A stretch of DNA of 64,000 nt from NCBI GenBank assembly GCA_023014365.1, contig JAEBUN010000030.1:310001-374000 (forward strand), given 5' to 3'. Position numbers and translations under genes: made by a program. Below the pieces are notes generated by a model. It did no database searches, had not been told where the DNA came from, and worked only from the letters and a program-made list of their open reading frames with translations. Source of the DNA: Lepiota brunneoincarnata (Eukaryota > Basidiomycota > Agaricomycetes > Agaricales > Agaricaceae). The stretch's first letter is position 1. The number at the start of each line of letters is the position of its first letter. Shown here in pieces: positions 23,576 to 35,900 of this stretch.

Positions 23576-25884
23576 CTAATTTGTCTCTCCAGAGCTGAAG
23601 GGCGAGATGGAATATGGCACACAAGTGCAACGCAATCGGGGAACGGGAAAAAAAGAAGGGCGAAAAAGAAAATAAAAAAAAAACTGACGGTCTTTGAGCC
23701 AGTGAAAGATCAGGGGGGAGAATCCACAGGCACAACATTGTCATATCCACTCGGCTTTATGACTGCGTCCCTCTTCCGGTACCCATCTAACTGCCGAGCA
23801 CCGCGTTCTATGAATGAAATGTCAATCGGCCCTAATTTGAAAGAGTTTAGTCGCCCAGGCAGTGTGGCACGTTTGACCACGGGTCCGGTCCCTCCGTTAA
23901 CCACTGGTATTGTGAAGGGGTGATGTGAAAGATGGAAACTTCCTGTGGCGTGATAAGCCCCACTTAAGCCCACTCCTGGATCCCGTAGCTTTGAGGTTAT
24001 CGGTACCCTCCCCCGTGAGTTTGTGCTCGTAATGAGGGGGAATCCATGACAGGGAACTGGTGGTCACCCCTTGGATCGGGTGGACGGGGATAGGCTATCG
24101 TCGGAGGTTTCAAAACGTTTAGCGCCAAGCTCGAGGCTATACGGTTAGACCGGTGCACGGCCTTCTTGGATGGTACTTAAAGCCGGCTAGGCTGCACTTT
24201 GTATTGGGGCAAATAACGTTAGATTGCTTTTTATGGATGGTGGTAATCTCAGGGCCCCCATTCATCGATAATGAGAATGATTAATGGCTTCGAGAGCCTC
24301 GGTGATCATCAACGGACAGTCGAGGGAGAACGCCGATGTCAAATAACTTTCCAAAAGACCCAAGATCGGAGCCAGCAAGGCCATGAAGAAACCTGTCCTT
24401 CAAGAAAGCCTCGCGGGGGCCCTTCCGCACGTAATAGAAACAACTCGGTGAGGGGTGAAGCTTCCTCGGCGCCTCGAAGTAAGTTGCCGGGAGAAACAGC
24501 CCGATTTGTTCCTGGCACTCGATAAGTACATAGAAGGGGAAGGTTGTTGTCACTGGTAAAATTACGACAATAATGAAACACATACGGTTGTCAACCCCAA
24601 CAATGAATGATGAGGTCACAATTGTTGCAAAGTTTAACACCGGTCCAAATATCTACGTGGCTCCCATGACTGCCAAGCTGCACGTAATGATAATCACACC
24701 TTGACCCACACATATACCTACAGCGGGCGCAAGAATATAGCGCTCACTCACCACAAACCGCATTTCAAGCTATCTACTACTGGACATACGTACTGTACGT
24801 ACGCACCCGCTTCCGGACACCGCCTCTCCCATGAGCCTGAACACCTCCGGAGGATAAGCACAAACTTGTCAATCGAGGGAGCACGGATATATCCGCTCGG
24901 GTTCCCGTTTAGAGGAATGGGTATGTTACACCGAGCAAAATCATTCCCTGCCCGAATTCCACGAGAATGGAAGGAGCCAAGAAAGGTCTCTTACGTTGAG
25001 AATGATAATGAGTCAGTCAATGTATTGGACGAGTTAGAGATCTATCAATCCTCGAACCAACTTGACTCATCTCGAGCGACATGATAGCAGGAAGAGCAGC
25101 CCTTTACAGCAGCTCTAATCACAACAGAAAGAAAGATAAGCTCATGCCATTTAAACTTGGGTAGGGATCTAGAGGTGCTGAATGGATAGGCTAGCGTCTA
25201 CGGGGGGCATGCGTACCCATGTGCCAAGTACTTACTTACACTGTGGTATGTGCCTTGGAACCGAGTGATATTCACTGCAACCCCTGTTTCTAGACCATTA
25301 TCCCGGCGTTGTCTACTTGATCACAAGCCCATAGGAGTGATCGAGAAAAGCTCAAAGTACAAGGGCTCCCAACCAGCAGAGCCCCAGCGCTCAAGCGCAA
25401 GCAGGCCCAAGACCAAACAAACAAAGCAACAGTCTGCCGTATTTGTTTGTCCTGGCTGCCTTTCGGGGCCGACGAACCACAAGCTACAGTGAGGTGGAGC
25501 GCCTGGCTTAAAGGAGTCAAAAAGTCCGGTTCGGCAGTACTGTACAACATGCAACATCTGCCGTGCTAGGACTCATGGCCAAAAATGACTTGGCCCTGCA
25601 TTCAATGCGGCTCGTCCCCGAGCTTGACCTCCTAATACCTGGTATGTGGAGTTCGCCAGTTATTTTCCGGACATTGTCTAGCGAGAGGAAGGGAAAAGAT
25701 TCAAAGGGCTAAGTGTATATTTGGAATTGGTTTTTGTCATAACAGGCCATAACATTTCACCTATTAATGCAACATTTCGCCCGTCAAGCTGACATACGCT
25801 TGTGGCTTCTTTTAAGTGCCTATAAAGGTGCAGCTGCCGGACGTCGAATCAACCACCCCCACACCCTAGCACCATAGCTATAAC
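23576..25884. other. Gene-free intergenic stretch
   Basis: About 2.3 kb between two divergently arranged genes. Several open frames exist but none has family similarity or convincing splice structure. A near-palindrome around tacgtactgtacgtacg lies at 24788-24804. The right end holds the promoter of the EF-hand/ZZ gene. Confidence 0.45.
25821..25828 (+). promoter_or_regulatory. TATA-like box of the EF-hand/ZZ gene
   Basis: tataaagg 57 nt upstream of the ATG at 25885, a spacing usual for fungal TATA promoters with a short 5' UTR. Confidence 0.5.
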
Positions 25885-28800
25885 ATGTCTGGGACAAGCA
25901 GCTCCAGCGATCTGGAGTCGGCACATCGTTCTGCCTTCGGCAGCGATGCAGCCGCAGGGTCTGGTCGTTTTGAAAAATCACTAGACAAGCTAGGTAATCT
26001 CAAAATGATCAAGTGGGGAAGACTAAACTGACTTAGCGACATCTGTAGAGAGCATGAGGGAAAGCACTAGTACCGGAAACATGGCCTATCTCAGGCAGTT
26101 CTATGATGCCAACAAAACAACGATCGCGTTAGCATGTACCTCAATCACCTCAATGGAACCTGCAAAACTCGATCAAGCCATCTCCGATTTCTCTCACACA
26201 GCCAAAGTAGTAATGCAAGGCCTAGACAGTCTCGCCAAGGTTCATCCCTTTGTCGCAGGTATGTGCCGATTCCGTCAAGTCCTCTCTTGACTCTGCCCCG
26301 AAGTCCGGGATTGCTAAATTATACTCAGTCGCTGTCGTCGCATTCAAACTTGTCATCAGTCTTGATCTGACCCGCCGCGAGAATAACCAAAAGGTCATGG
26401 CTCTCCGTTTGCAGATGCAGGACATGGTGTGCACTCTTTTCCAGTGAGTGTTTTAGCTTCCCCCTACTGAGAACCCCCCTCCTCAAGCAAACAGGCTCCG
26501 TGACATAGAGGACCCAGAGACGGTCGGACCTGATAATGTCAAGATCAAAGATCGATTGCAACCCCTCATCCAGAAGATAGCCACGGACATTCGCGAATGC
26601 GGTTCAGCTTGCGACGTCTATCTCAGGAAGAGCTTCCTCGGTGAGCGCCTCGCAATGAAATTTCATTCCCAACGAGACAGCAACTCAATGCTAGCGCAGC
26701 TCGTACTTTCAAATCCAAGATCTATGAGGGCAAGCTGGCCGCATTTGCGGCAACGTTTTTGAAGGACCGCGATGCGCTCAACGACGCCCTTACCATACAC
26801 ATGGCACGTGCGATAGACGCAGCGAACCAAAAACTCGACAAGCAGGGCGTCACGCTTCAATCAATCGAGGGGAAGCTTGACGCGCTGAACAAAGTTTTCA
26901 ACGGACTGAACACACAACAGGAGAAGGACCTCGAGAAATTTATTGATGACAACGGAGGGCCAAAAATATTCGTGGATGACGACAAACTGATAAAGGCCCT
27001 TGTTGAAAGGTCTGGACAGTCGCTTTCGGATTTCTCAAATGAAGACGGTGGGGGGTCCGGAGGTGATCTTGGTACTGTGCGCAGCATTCTGGCAAAGGAA
27101 CTTGCCGAGGACCTCGACACATTGATCCAGAAGAACATGGCAGTATTCTCGGGCAAGCTTGACCTCCAGAGTCGCCAACTGGGAAAGATTGAGATGCAAG
27201 GTGATTATATCATTGCAACGCTTATGTCTGGCGCACACAAGAAAATCAAGGACCAGGTGAGATGGGCCCTGCTTGTCGTTTCGTTGGATTAGAGAGCCAA
27301 AGTTGATGCGATGCTAGGACTTGCAAAACCTCTGGCATGAAATGGTGCGGGTTTACTGTTTTCCATGTGAGGGAGGGGGTGAGGCTGATTTTTCACAACC
27401 ACTTCAAGGGATGGAAAGGGAGCGTGAAAGCGCGGCACTTTGTCTTATCTCTGCGCGACTATTACACCGACCAATTCAATGCCGCGACACCCTTGATGTC
27501 CAGCTATATGATTGAACAGGCCACCACCTGGCAGCCGATCTTAACTGAATCCCCAGCCACAGTGTCTGAATTTAGTCGCATGGAAATTGAATCAACGGTT
27601 CCTATCTCCAATGATCGGTGGGCACTTCAGTACATTGACCCCAGGAACCTGCGGAACATCATTGAAGCCACGGACGTCGATGGAACAGGGTTCATCACCA
27701 TCAAGGAAGCAAACATATTCGCTATGGAGCGGCCGAGCAATTGGACGTGAGTGCTCCACCATTTGGCACCTTGTTATACACTCAGGGAATTTCGGATTTC
27801 TATAGTCTCCTTGAGTGGTTGGCCTTTTGGGCGGAAGGTATATTCGGAGGCTGATCCACAATCGTCTCTGTGAGCTCTCTCTGCTAACGCAATTCAACTT
27901 AGGCTGGCAAACAACCCTACCCATCTACCAGAACCGGATCTACTTCATCATTCAAGAGATGCACCGGAAATTGGATTTTGTTCTTCCATGTAATCGCCAC
28001 CTTGCGCAGCGATATCTTACAAGGGCCGTTTTCTCCTCAATAGAGCAGCTGCTCCGATCGACCAAGCACCCAGAGTCAACAAGCAGTGCTACTACCAATT
28101 CCGATCTCATGCGATTAACAAAGGAGTACATCGACGTGGAGGAGAATCGACTCAAACATGCTCTCGAGACTATCAAGTATGCCATCGACAACTCTGCGAC
28201 GGTTTCCCTGGTCACGGGACACGGGAGGATAGAGCGGGTGCGTCATGTGACCGAGCCTCACGTCTTTGAACCCATCAATGCTGATGTTAATGTAGTTCAT
28301 ACATCCTCTGCTGTTCCTGGTCCTCAAACGTCACCTGCAAGTCTTCGCATATGCGACGAAACATGTGGTCTCCGCGGACGAGTTCCCTGCACTAGGGAAA
28401 TCCCTGGACTTTGTTTTCGAGCTAGTATTCCAACGTATCGCGGATCTTCAAGGTATGTGATCGCGGAGACTACTCGTAAAACACTTCAGATAACAGCGAG
28501 CCCCTTGCAGCAATTTCTCGACACGTCCAACGAGATACAATTACCTATCTCAACAGCTTCGCATTCGGCATGGTGCGCCTGGCCCCCACTCCCCCCCCAA
28601 AAAAAGAACTTCCTCAGCTAACACCTACTCAGCTCTCCCTACTATCATCACACGGCGACTCAAAGGACAAAAGAGACATCGAAGGGTCTACTCTCCTCTC
28701 ACAGCCCACCCCCTACGAGGAATATTGGGCGGAGTTTGAAAACGACCACCTTCCCATATTCACAGCAGATTCATCCCTGGATACTTTCCACTTCGAATGG

Positions 28801-30562
28801 CCGAACCAAGTCGTAGCGCCCCCACCGGATCAACTGTCATTTGACGAACAAAAACCAGATGGCTTTTGGGCAGGCTATGTAACTCGTACTCGGGATTATA
28901 GCCCTATAGGGCTCTACCAATTCCGCTTCACGTATCTCCCCGTTTCCAGTGGTTCGAATAACGGGCGTATCCTCGAAGAAGGTGAAATAACGGGTGAAGG
29001 AGTTGCCTCGAACGCTATGATCACTGTCAAAGGTCGATATCGCGTCAACTCGAACGGCAAAAGGGAGATGGATCTCGTTAGGAGGTACTCGGATGTCGAA
29101 GGTGCCCCAGCCGTTCGATTGATAGGTACCTTTAATCCCTCCGCACAGACGCTCTCTGGCATCAGTACGCTTCACGACAACGTCGCGGAGGTGAAGGAAG
29201 GAATTGCATGGTTCGTGAAGCCGCAAAGTGCAAATGACGATTTTGTGTTCTTGTTCCGGAGGACACCTGCGGAGGTGTACAAGTACCGTTACAACCCAAG
29301 TTCGTTGGAATTCAAGAAAAACCCCGCTCGGGCTCGGTGGTCCTTTCTTCGACAGGCTGTCCTGTTCTACGTCCGTCAGAGAATAGGCTCGCGGAAAAAT
29401 GTCAAGTTCTTGGGTAGAGAACGAAGGGAGTTCATGGACCTGTGGGAAAGGAAACAACTTACCAATGCAAGATTCGCTCTCAACAAGCCCCTCACTTTTC
29501 GGGAAAGGAAGCGAGTGCGTGATATGGAGTTGGATCTATCACCGATACCCCAATACCTGTATCGCAAGCTTGTAGCCTGGCGTCGGGAACGCACTCCATA
29601 CCACTTGTATGTCCATGATTCACGAAGCTTTTTTCTACCGCACACCTGCTGACATCGAGAAATACGATACAGCGGCCCTAGTTGCGACAACTGCAAAAGG
29701 AAGCTCTTATACGACAGATACATCTGCGTCGTTTGCACCCCAGGCCTTGCTTTCACCGTGGGCACATGTCTGGCCTGCGTCGACGCAACCTTTGACCTAC
29801 CTCGCCTCAACACGAAACACCTGACCTCGCACACACTTATCAAATCAGGTTCATACCTCCTCCCCCATTACAAAGCGCAAGTGTTCGCCAGGGCCAAGGA
29901 CCTATCTGTCCACCTCAAGGAAATCGCTCGGCAGTCACTGGAAGAAGAGGACGAGAAGGATGAAGACGAGACGGTGAAACCTATACCACGCCCCGCCGGA
30001 TTCAATGGTGGCGATGGTCAAGCCATTCGAACAATTGATGAATTAAAATGTGAAGCCTGTAGTAAAAGTGTTTTTCTTCCCTTCTGGGCATGCCTGACGT
30101 GCAGTGAGTAGTTTCATGCCATAACTCTTGTTTTTCTTTGATCCCGTTGACCAAGGACCATTAGACGCCCGAATCCTGCTCTGTAACAATTGCCGCGGGA
30201 GATCAACTTCACGACGGAGGGAAACCCATACAACGTCCCATCACCTTCTTCGAATCCACAACACGATTCCAGAGAGCAGCACGGTGGAAAAAATCGACCC
30301 GACCATCGGCCGGATCAACGCACTTGAGGGTGCGGTCAAAGATCGTTTACAGTTGACGGACGTTGCGATTAAACACCAGGCTATGGAGTCTTCGAAGTGT
30401 CTTGCTGCTATGGATGATCGTATATCGAAGCTGGAGCAAAGGAATGAGGAGCACGGGGAGTTACTGAGACGGATTCTATGTCTGTTGGAGGGGTTTGGTA
30501 CAGGCACTTCCTTGTCTGTGGCATCTGAGAATGGAAGGCCAGAGGAACAGTTGAGGAATTGA
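25885..30562 (+). CDS. EF-hand and ZZ-type zinc-finger protein with NLR-like helical N-terminus
   Basis: Thirteen exons close in phase: 25885..25993, 26037..26258, 26329..26443, 26495..26640, 26700..27256, 27318..27344, 27409..27746, 27806..27837, 27903..28237, 28296..28452, 28490..29606, 29673..30103, 30156..30562, giving 1330 residues. The N-terminal 250 residues are helical (HPFVAVAVVAFKLVISLDLT, ENNQKVMALRLQMQDMVCTLF), like the segment before NB domains in fungal STAND proteins. A canonical EF-hand loop DVDGTGFITIKE lies at about 481-492, followed by LLEWLAFWAEGWQ. Middle residues form a large unnamed domain (FAFGMVRLAP; DGFWAGYVTRTRDYSPIG). Two zinc-binding clusters near the C-terminus read CDNCKRKL...YICVVC and CEACSKSV...CLTC...CNNC...SHHLLRIH, ZZ-finger-like. 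A coiled coil ends the protein. Known as a hypothetical family in Agaricomycetes; likely calcium-responsive scaffold (inference). Confidence 0.85.
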
Positions 30563-31222
30563 GCCAGCAGGTGCAGACGTTGTAATAGTACACCAAGCGA
30601 TCGGGAACACGGCTTTTATCCCTCTTCACCGGCCTGAGGAATCCTGGGGGGGAGAGAAGCAAGCCAACTTTAGTTCTTTGATAACTGCGTGACTGAAACA
30701 CCGCCCCCCAACCTTTTGATAACTTCGTTTCCCATGTTCTGATGGTCCTCTCACTTGGGTAACATAACTGCCCTCTTTGAGTGACCGAGGTCTGCGGAAC
30801 AGTTGAAGAAGGACTACTGAGCCAGGTCAAAATCCGGCTACACACGCCCAGAGAAGTTGGAACCCCAGTTGAGGACATCCCCCCGACTTCCGGTCCGGCC
30901 AACAAAAATAAAATTTGTGTACTTAATGGGACCGGAACAATCCCTTATCACCCGAACTTTTTGGACCTACAAAACGTCATGGGATCAGATCAGAAAAGCC
31001 CACCCCAACTCCAGTCATAGCGGCTTGTCAGCGTTGTAACGAGTTGACCCCCCCCACAGGTTTACCTTCCCCTCAGAACGCGCGGCAGAGAAGCACCGGG
31101 CACACACACAAAAAAAAAACCATCCGATCAATCAGCATACATGCACGCATAATAAATAAAAATAAAAAATCCCTCATACATACACATGGCTGCTCGCCGC
31201 GAATTGCGGATCCAAGCACGAT

Positions 31223-31246
31223 CTACTACTACTACTACTACTACTG
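31223..31246. repeat. (CTA)n microsatellite
   Basis: About seven to eight uninterrupted cta units, then an interrupted continuation (ctgctacttactactta). Confidence 0.9.
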
Positions 31247-32173
31247 CTACTTACTACTTAGGAGTAAACACGCCCCCAAGTTCCGGTCCGAGTTATCACG
31301 ATAACCGAGAACCCCGATCTTGAGCCTGATAGAAGGGAGAGAGAGAGGGGGGAGGGGGGTGGGCGGCAAAAATAATATTTGCGAACAAAGCCCACTCAAA
31401 CGGAGTATATCACATACATCATGATCCTAGAGACAATAACCGTGTCATTAGCCAGATCTTATCAATTGTCCACTCGCAAGAAGAGAAAAAAAAGTGGGTA
31501 TGATAGAATACTGGGCTTTAAAGTAAAACGCGGCACAAGAAAAATAAGGAGGTGTTGGATGAAGTGGAACCAGGGAGGGTGAAGGGGGGGGGGGTGGGTG
31601 AAAGGAAACAAGAATACGTAGATACTTATCTGACAAACTGAGGGGGTGTTGATAAACGAGCAAGTCCACACACGAAGAGTAAAAAAACCAAGTCTATCGG
31701 AGGGCGAGAGACGCCCAACTAACGCCATGCCCCATAACCACGCCCCATACCACGCCTGATCCAGCCGCATCAAGCGTGCGGTAAAGGGAAGTACCGAGCA
31801 GACACCTTAACTCTAATCACTCGTAAGGGAATCGAATGGTTGTGCCCCTATCGAAGGTGGCTGGGGCTGGGCTTGGGCGTCCGGGCCGGGGAAGAGGGGT
31901 GTGTGTGGGGGGGGAAGAGGGGTGTGCGTGTGGGGAAGATGGGTGTGTGGGGAGTGGGGTTGGGGGGGGGGAAGGAGATCTTGAAGTTTGAATAACGGGC
32001 TACGGCGGTGTTGGTACGGTGCGCTCTCATGTGCCGGGCCTATAAGAGCGAATGTGTGTGTGTGCAAAAGAGAGAGGCGTAGAGAGAGAGACAGGTGAAT
32101 GAGCGAAAGAGTAGAAACCGCTGGAGAACTCAATTCAGTTTCCAACCCCTCAATATTCAACTCATACTCACCT

Positions 32174-32193
32174 GGGGGGGGGGGGGGGGGGGG
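32174..32193. repeat. G20 homopolymer
   Basis: Twenty uninterrupted G, followed by t and five more G. On the coding strand of the neighbouring gene it is a C20 run starting about 10 nt after the stop codon. Confidence 0.95.
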
Positions 32194-32202
32194 TGGGGGC
32201 AC

Positions 32203-32864
32203 TCAATGCTCCATCCCAGAACACTTCTCCGCTTTATACGCCGTCCAACCTTGTGAAAAAAAAAAAACAAATCATCATCACCCTCCACACTCTCCAAAAA
32301 AAAAAAAAAACACCCACCTCGATTCCCCAAATACTTATCCATCGCCCAAAACGCACACTTCCGAATCTCCCTCTCAAGCAACCACACATCATCACACTGC
32401 AACACCCCACAATCATGCAATGAAAAAATCGCATCCAAAAACCACGTCCGCGAACTAAACTCAGCCACGAGCTTGTGTTGGTCCTTCGCGATACTCGGTA
32501 TCGCCACCGTCTTAAAGATCGACAACAAACCGTCCTGGCTCACAATTTCCTCATAACACCCCAGAAAAGTTACCTCCGCAAGCTGCACGACCGCAACGAG
32601 TAAAGGCCACGAGACGACATCCCTCGTCTCGACTTCAAGCCGCCACTCGTTGGTCTTTGAGTCGCTGACGACGTGGAAGATGGTGCCCGATGATCCGATG
32701 GTGGTGTGTTTGGGGTCTGGAACAAAGAAACCCCAGTCCCAGAGCGCAGGGTCACCGCGATAGGTGAGGACAGCATAGAGCTTGCCATCCTCGAGCTCGT
32801 TGTTGGGGAGCTCCGTGGGCTGGTTAGGGGAACGGTCTGGCAGGGAGAGTTCGCCCATGTGCAT
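32203..32864 (-). CDS. DUF6914-like fungal protein
   Basis: Two exons, 32864..32318 and 32249..32203, close in phase for 197 residues; the TGA at 32203-32205 ends MDKYLGNRG-WTAYKAEKCSGMEH. The intron (32250-32317) is unusual: it holds a T15 and a T12 run on the coding strand. The N-terminal half, KLYAVLTYRGDPALWDWGFF, FHVVSDSKTNEWRLEVETRD and SSRTWFLDAIFSLHDCGVLQ, has the layout I associate with the fungal family DUF6914 (an N-terminal beta part with a W-x-W/F pattern, then a helical part). Function is unknown. The start codon lies only 39 bp after the stop of the F-box gene on the same strand, leaving almost no room for separate promoter and terminator. Confidence 0.65.
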
Positions 32865-32903
32865 GTGAGAGAGTAAAGTATATTATTAAGGAAAAAATTC
32901 TAA

Positions 32904-35900
32904 TTACAGCAAGCGCTCCTTTACACTCACACACCTGATCCAGATCTCTCCCGGTCGGCTGTCATCCAATCAGAAAATTACCTATAAAATAAATTTCATT
33001 TAACTCTCACCTCTTCTCCCTCAGTATCCTGAACACCTTCCGATTCTCCGCCTGCGTCTGCGTCACAAGCCCCGCCCTCACTCGCTGCGGAAACACTCCA
33101 GGCCCACATCGCTCCTGTAAATCCGCCAACGACTCATTCGTCCCCTCAGTCTCAACCACAACAGTCCCATACCACCCCTGATCAACAAACAATCCGTCCG
33201 TGCCCGGAATCGGTACCCTTCGCACCCTGTCGTTATTCCGAGGTCGAATCACAAACGATGATCGATGCACCCATCGCACCACGTTGTGGTACGCTCCCTG
33301 TGGTCTAAATAGCATCTTTTACGTAAAAACCCCGTATTGATAATGAAAAGACGTAATACTCACGTCTCTGTCCGCACTCGATCCTGCAACAATTGCAAAT
33401 TCGCTGCAATCTCCTCTCCCCACATACTAATATCCATATGCACAACAGGATTACTATTCGTAGACCCCGTACGAATCACCCGATGAAAGTACGAAGGTGA
33501 GAACGCCAGCGCAGGCATATACTTGGGCAACTCTCCAATCGGGGAGTATGTGTAATCCAAATCCTGCAGTGTGTCAAAAGGGGAACAACAAAAAGAAAAA
33601 AACACAACAAAACTCACAATCAAATAACTCCCATCCCACACCAATCTCCCCACATTCCCCTCATCACCAACGGCAATATCCCATATCACATCCCCCATCC
33701 TCAACAACCCCGTCACACCCGCCCGTTTACACTCCGCCTCACACTCCAACACACTCTTATCCGATAACCAGTCTCCTTCGGGTGAAGGCACAAACACCCG
33801 CAACAGCGGCGCACGGCGCATCCGGAACAACGGCGATTTAAATGTAATCCCCTGTGGTTGTTGTGGTTGGTGTTGCTGCTGCTGCTGCTGTTGTTGTTGG
33901 GAAGGGTGATTTTGCGAGTGCGAATGCGAAAACGACGACGTGGGTGACGGTGCACGACTCGACGCCTGAGACATAGCAGTAGCTGGCTGAGGCAAACGAA
34001 CCATCTTGCCCGCATTCTTGCGCCAATTCGCATTATACACCGCTAGCTCCTTCTCTGCCTGCGCCCTCAATCTCAGCACAACCCTCGTATACGCCCTCGC
34101 AGACGCCGTCAACGCGCGTACAGTTTCCAATATCGCCGGATCGCGATGGTTCGGATGAATCGATAGCGATTGAACATACATATTGGCATTCCGCGCATAT
34201 TCATGCGTAGGCGTCGACACACCCCTCATGTAATCACTTAAATCCTGCCCCCCCATCGACCATCAACTTTTCACGCCTACACAGAACTAGAGGTGAAACT
34301 CACCTGAAGTGACAAAGACAACGGCTCCGGATCTTCCCATCCCCACCTTGTATACCCCACCGTTCTCAAAAACCTCTCCAAAATCTGCTCCCTCGCCTCT
34401 CTCTTCTGCACCATCACGATCCTAATCGTCCTTGACACGCTCGCAAGCGTACACCAATCATAAAACGTAAGATACTCGAGCAGCATCTTCAACAACTCCG
34501 AATGCGCCACGAAATCCGTGAGTGTTACCAACCATGGTTTGCTGGGAACCACTTCTTCTTTTTCTTCTTCAGCAGCAGGGGGTGATTGTTGCTCATGAGA
34601 TGACGTCGGCTCTTCTTTCCCTGTCTTGTCGGGTGTAGGGGGAACATACGATGATGCTTCCTTATCCTCACTCGGCCGCCGCGCCTCCACCTCCTCTAAA
34701 GTCGACACAGCCACAGACGCTTTACTTTCCTTTGTCCGATGCTTCTTCCTCGTCTTCGTCTTCGCGTCAATCTTGTTGGCATTGCTACTGCTGACAACCT
34801 TGACTCCATCCGGCTTCGCAAACGGGTCCACATTATCAAAAAACGGCGATCTAGGTGCACTCCCATCCCCACCACCAGAACTCGAATCCAGATCGAGCTT
34901 CCCATTCGCATGCGATATCGTCTTTGTCGTGGTCATCGTCGTCGTCGTCGGTGTAATTGTCGCGTTGCCAAGTGGTAACATGGGCGTAATCGGCCGACTA
35001 TTGCTACCACTCCCAGGATGAATTTTCCCATTCGGTAACGCCGTCGTTGCCGGTGTTGTTGTTATTGCAGGTGCTGATGCTGCGGCACCGGTTACGGTTA
35101 CGGAAATAGAGCTGGTGTCGGGTATAGTCAAGCCTTGTGGTTTCGTGGAAAACTGTTAGCTTCCAAAAAAAAAAAAGAACAGATGGAGTGTGAACTTTTG
35201 TTGTTCAGACTTACCACTGGCGGTAGCGAATCCGGTTGTTAAATGCTCCTGAGAAGGAGAGAAAGACATGTCGGGATTGTAGACCGAATCGACTGCTTCA
35301 GTTGGTATTGACTGTGCTGGGGTTCGTATTCGTGGAGGGGGAGGTGTATGTGTTTGTAGACGGTTGTGCGGATGCGCGGCAGCAGCGGGAGCAAGTGTTG
35401 TTGATGGTGAAGACGAGGGGGGAGTGGCAGTGGCACTGGAGATAGCAAGAGGAGGAGCAGGAGGAGCAGAAGTAAAAGTATTAGTAGTGTTAGATCCGTT
35501 AAGACCAGTCGACGTGGCCAGCACACGAGGCGGAGAGGTCTTTCGCTGTCGTTGTTGATCTAATAATACCGTCATAATAAAAAAAACATTTCAGGGACGA
35601 GGTGAATGAGCGCGAGAAAGCATCACGGCATATGGGATGAAGGCACACGTACTGGGATTGAATGGTTGTTGTCTTTGGGAGGGAGGGGGAGGGAGCCGGG
35701 AGTATTCTATTGGGGGTGGTGGTGATAGGATGTTAGCCTGTTGGGGATGTTGGTATTGCTGCATCATGGCAGGATGGGTATCGGGGATATGGGATACAGG
35801 CCTAAGGACGGTATGATGGTTAGGAATTGGTGCGCCCATTGTCGCGAAGATGAGCGGTTTGTTGGTCGTCATCGTCATCCCAGGAGGAGGTGGTGGGGAG

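Larger units (their letters stand above)
30563..32202. other. Low-complexity intergenic region
   Basis: 1.6 kb of simple-sequence-rich DNA between convergent genes: a (CTA)n run at 31223-31246, GA/G-rich tracts (31339-31370), G11 at 31584-31594, GT-rich and G-rich blocks (31880-31970, 32050-32060) and the G20 tract at 32174-32193. Open frames here only reflect base bias. Confidence 0.6.

Noticed and set aside
24788..24804. Near-palindrome of tacgtac units
   Set aside because: Short and isolated, far from any gene start; no basis for a functional claim.
31813..32202. Proline/histidine-rich open frame on the minus strand
   Set aside because: Produced by G/T-rich simple sequence; no conserved motif, and it overlaps the G20 tract.
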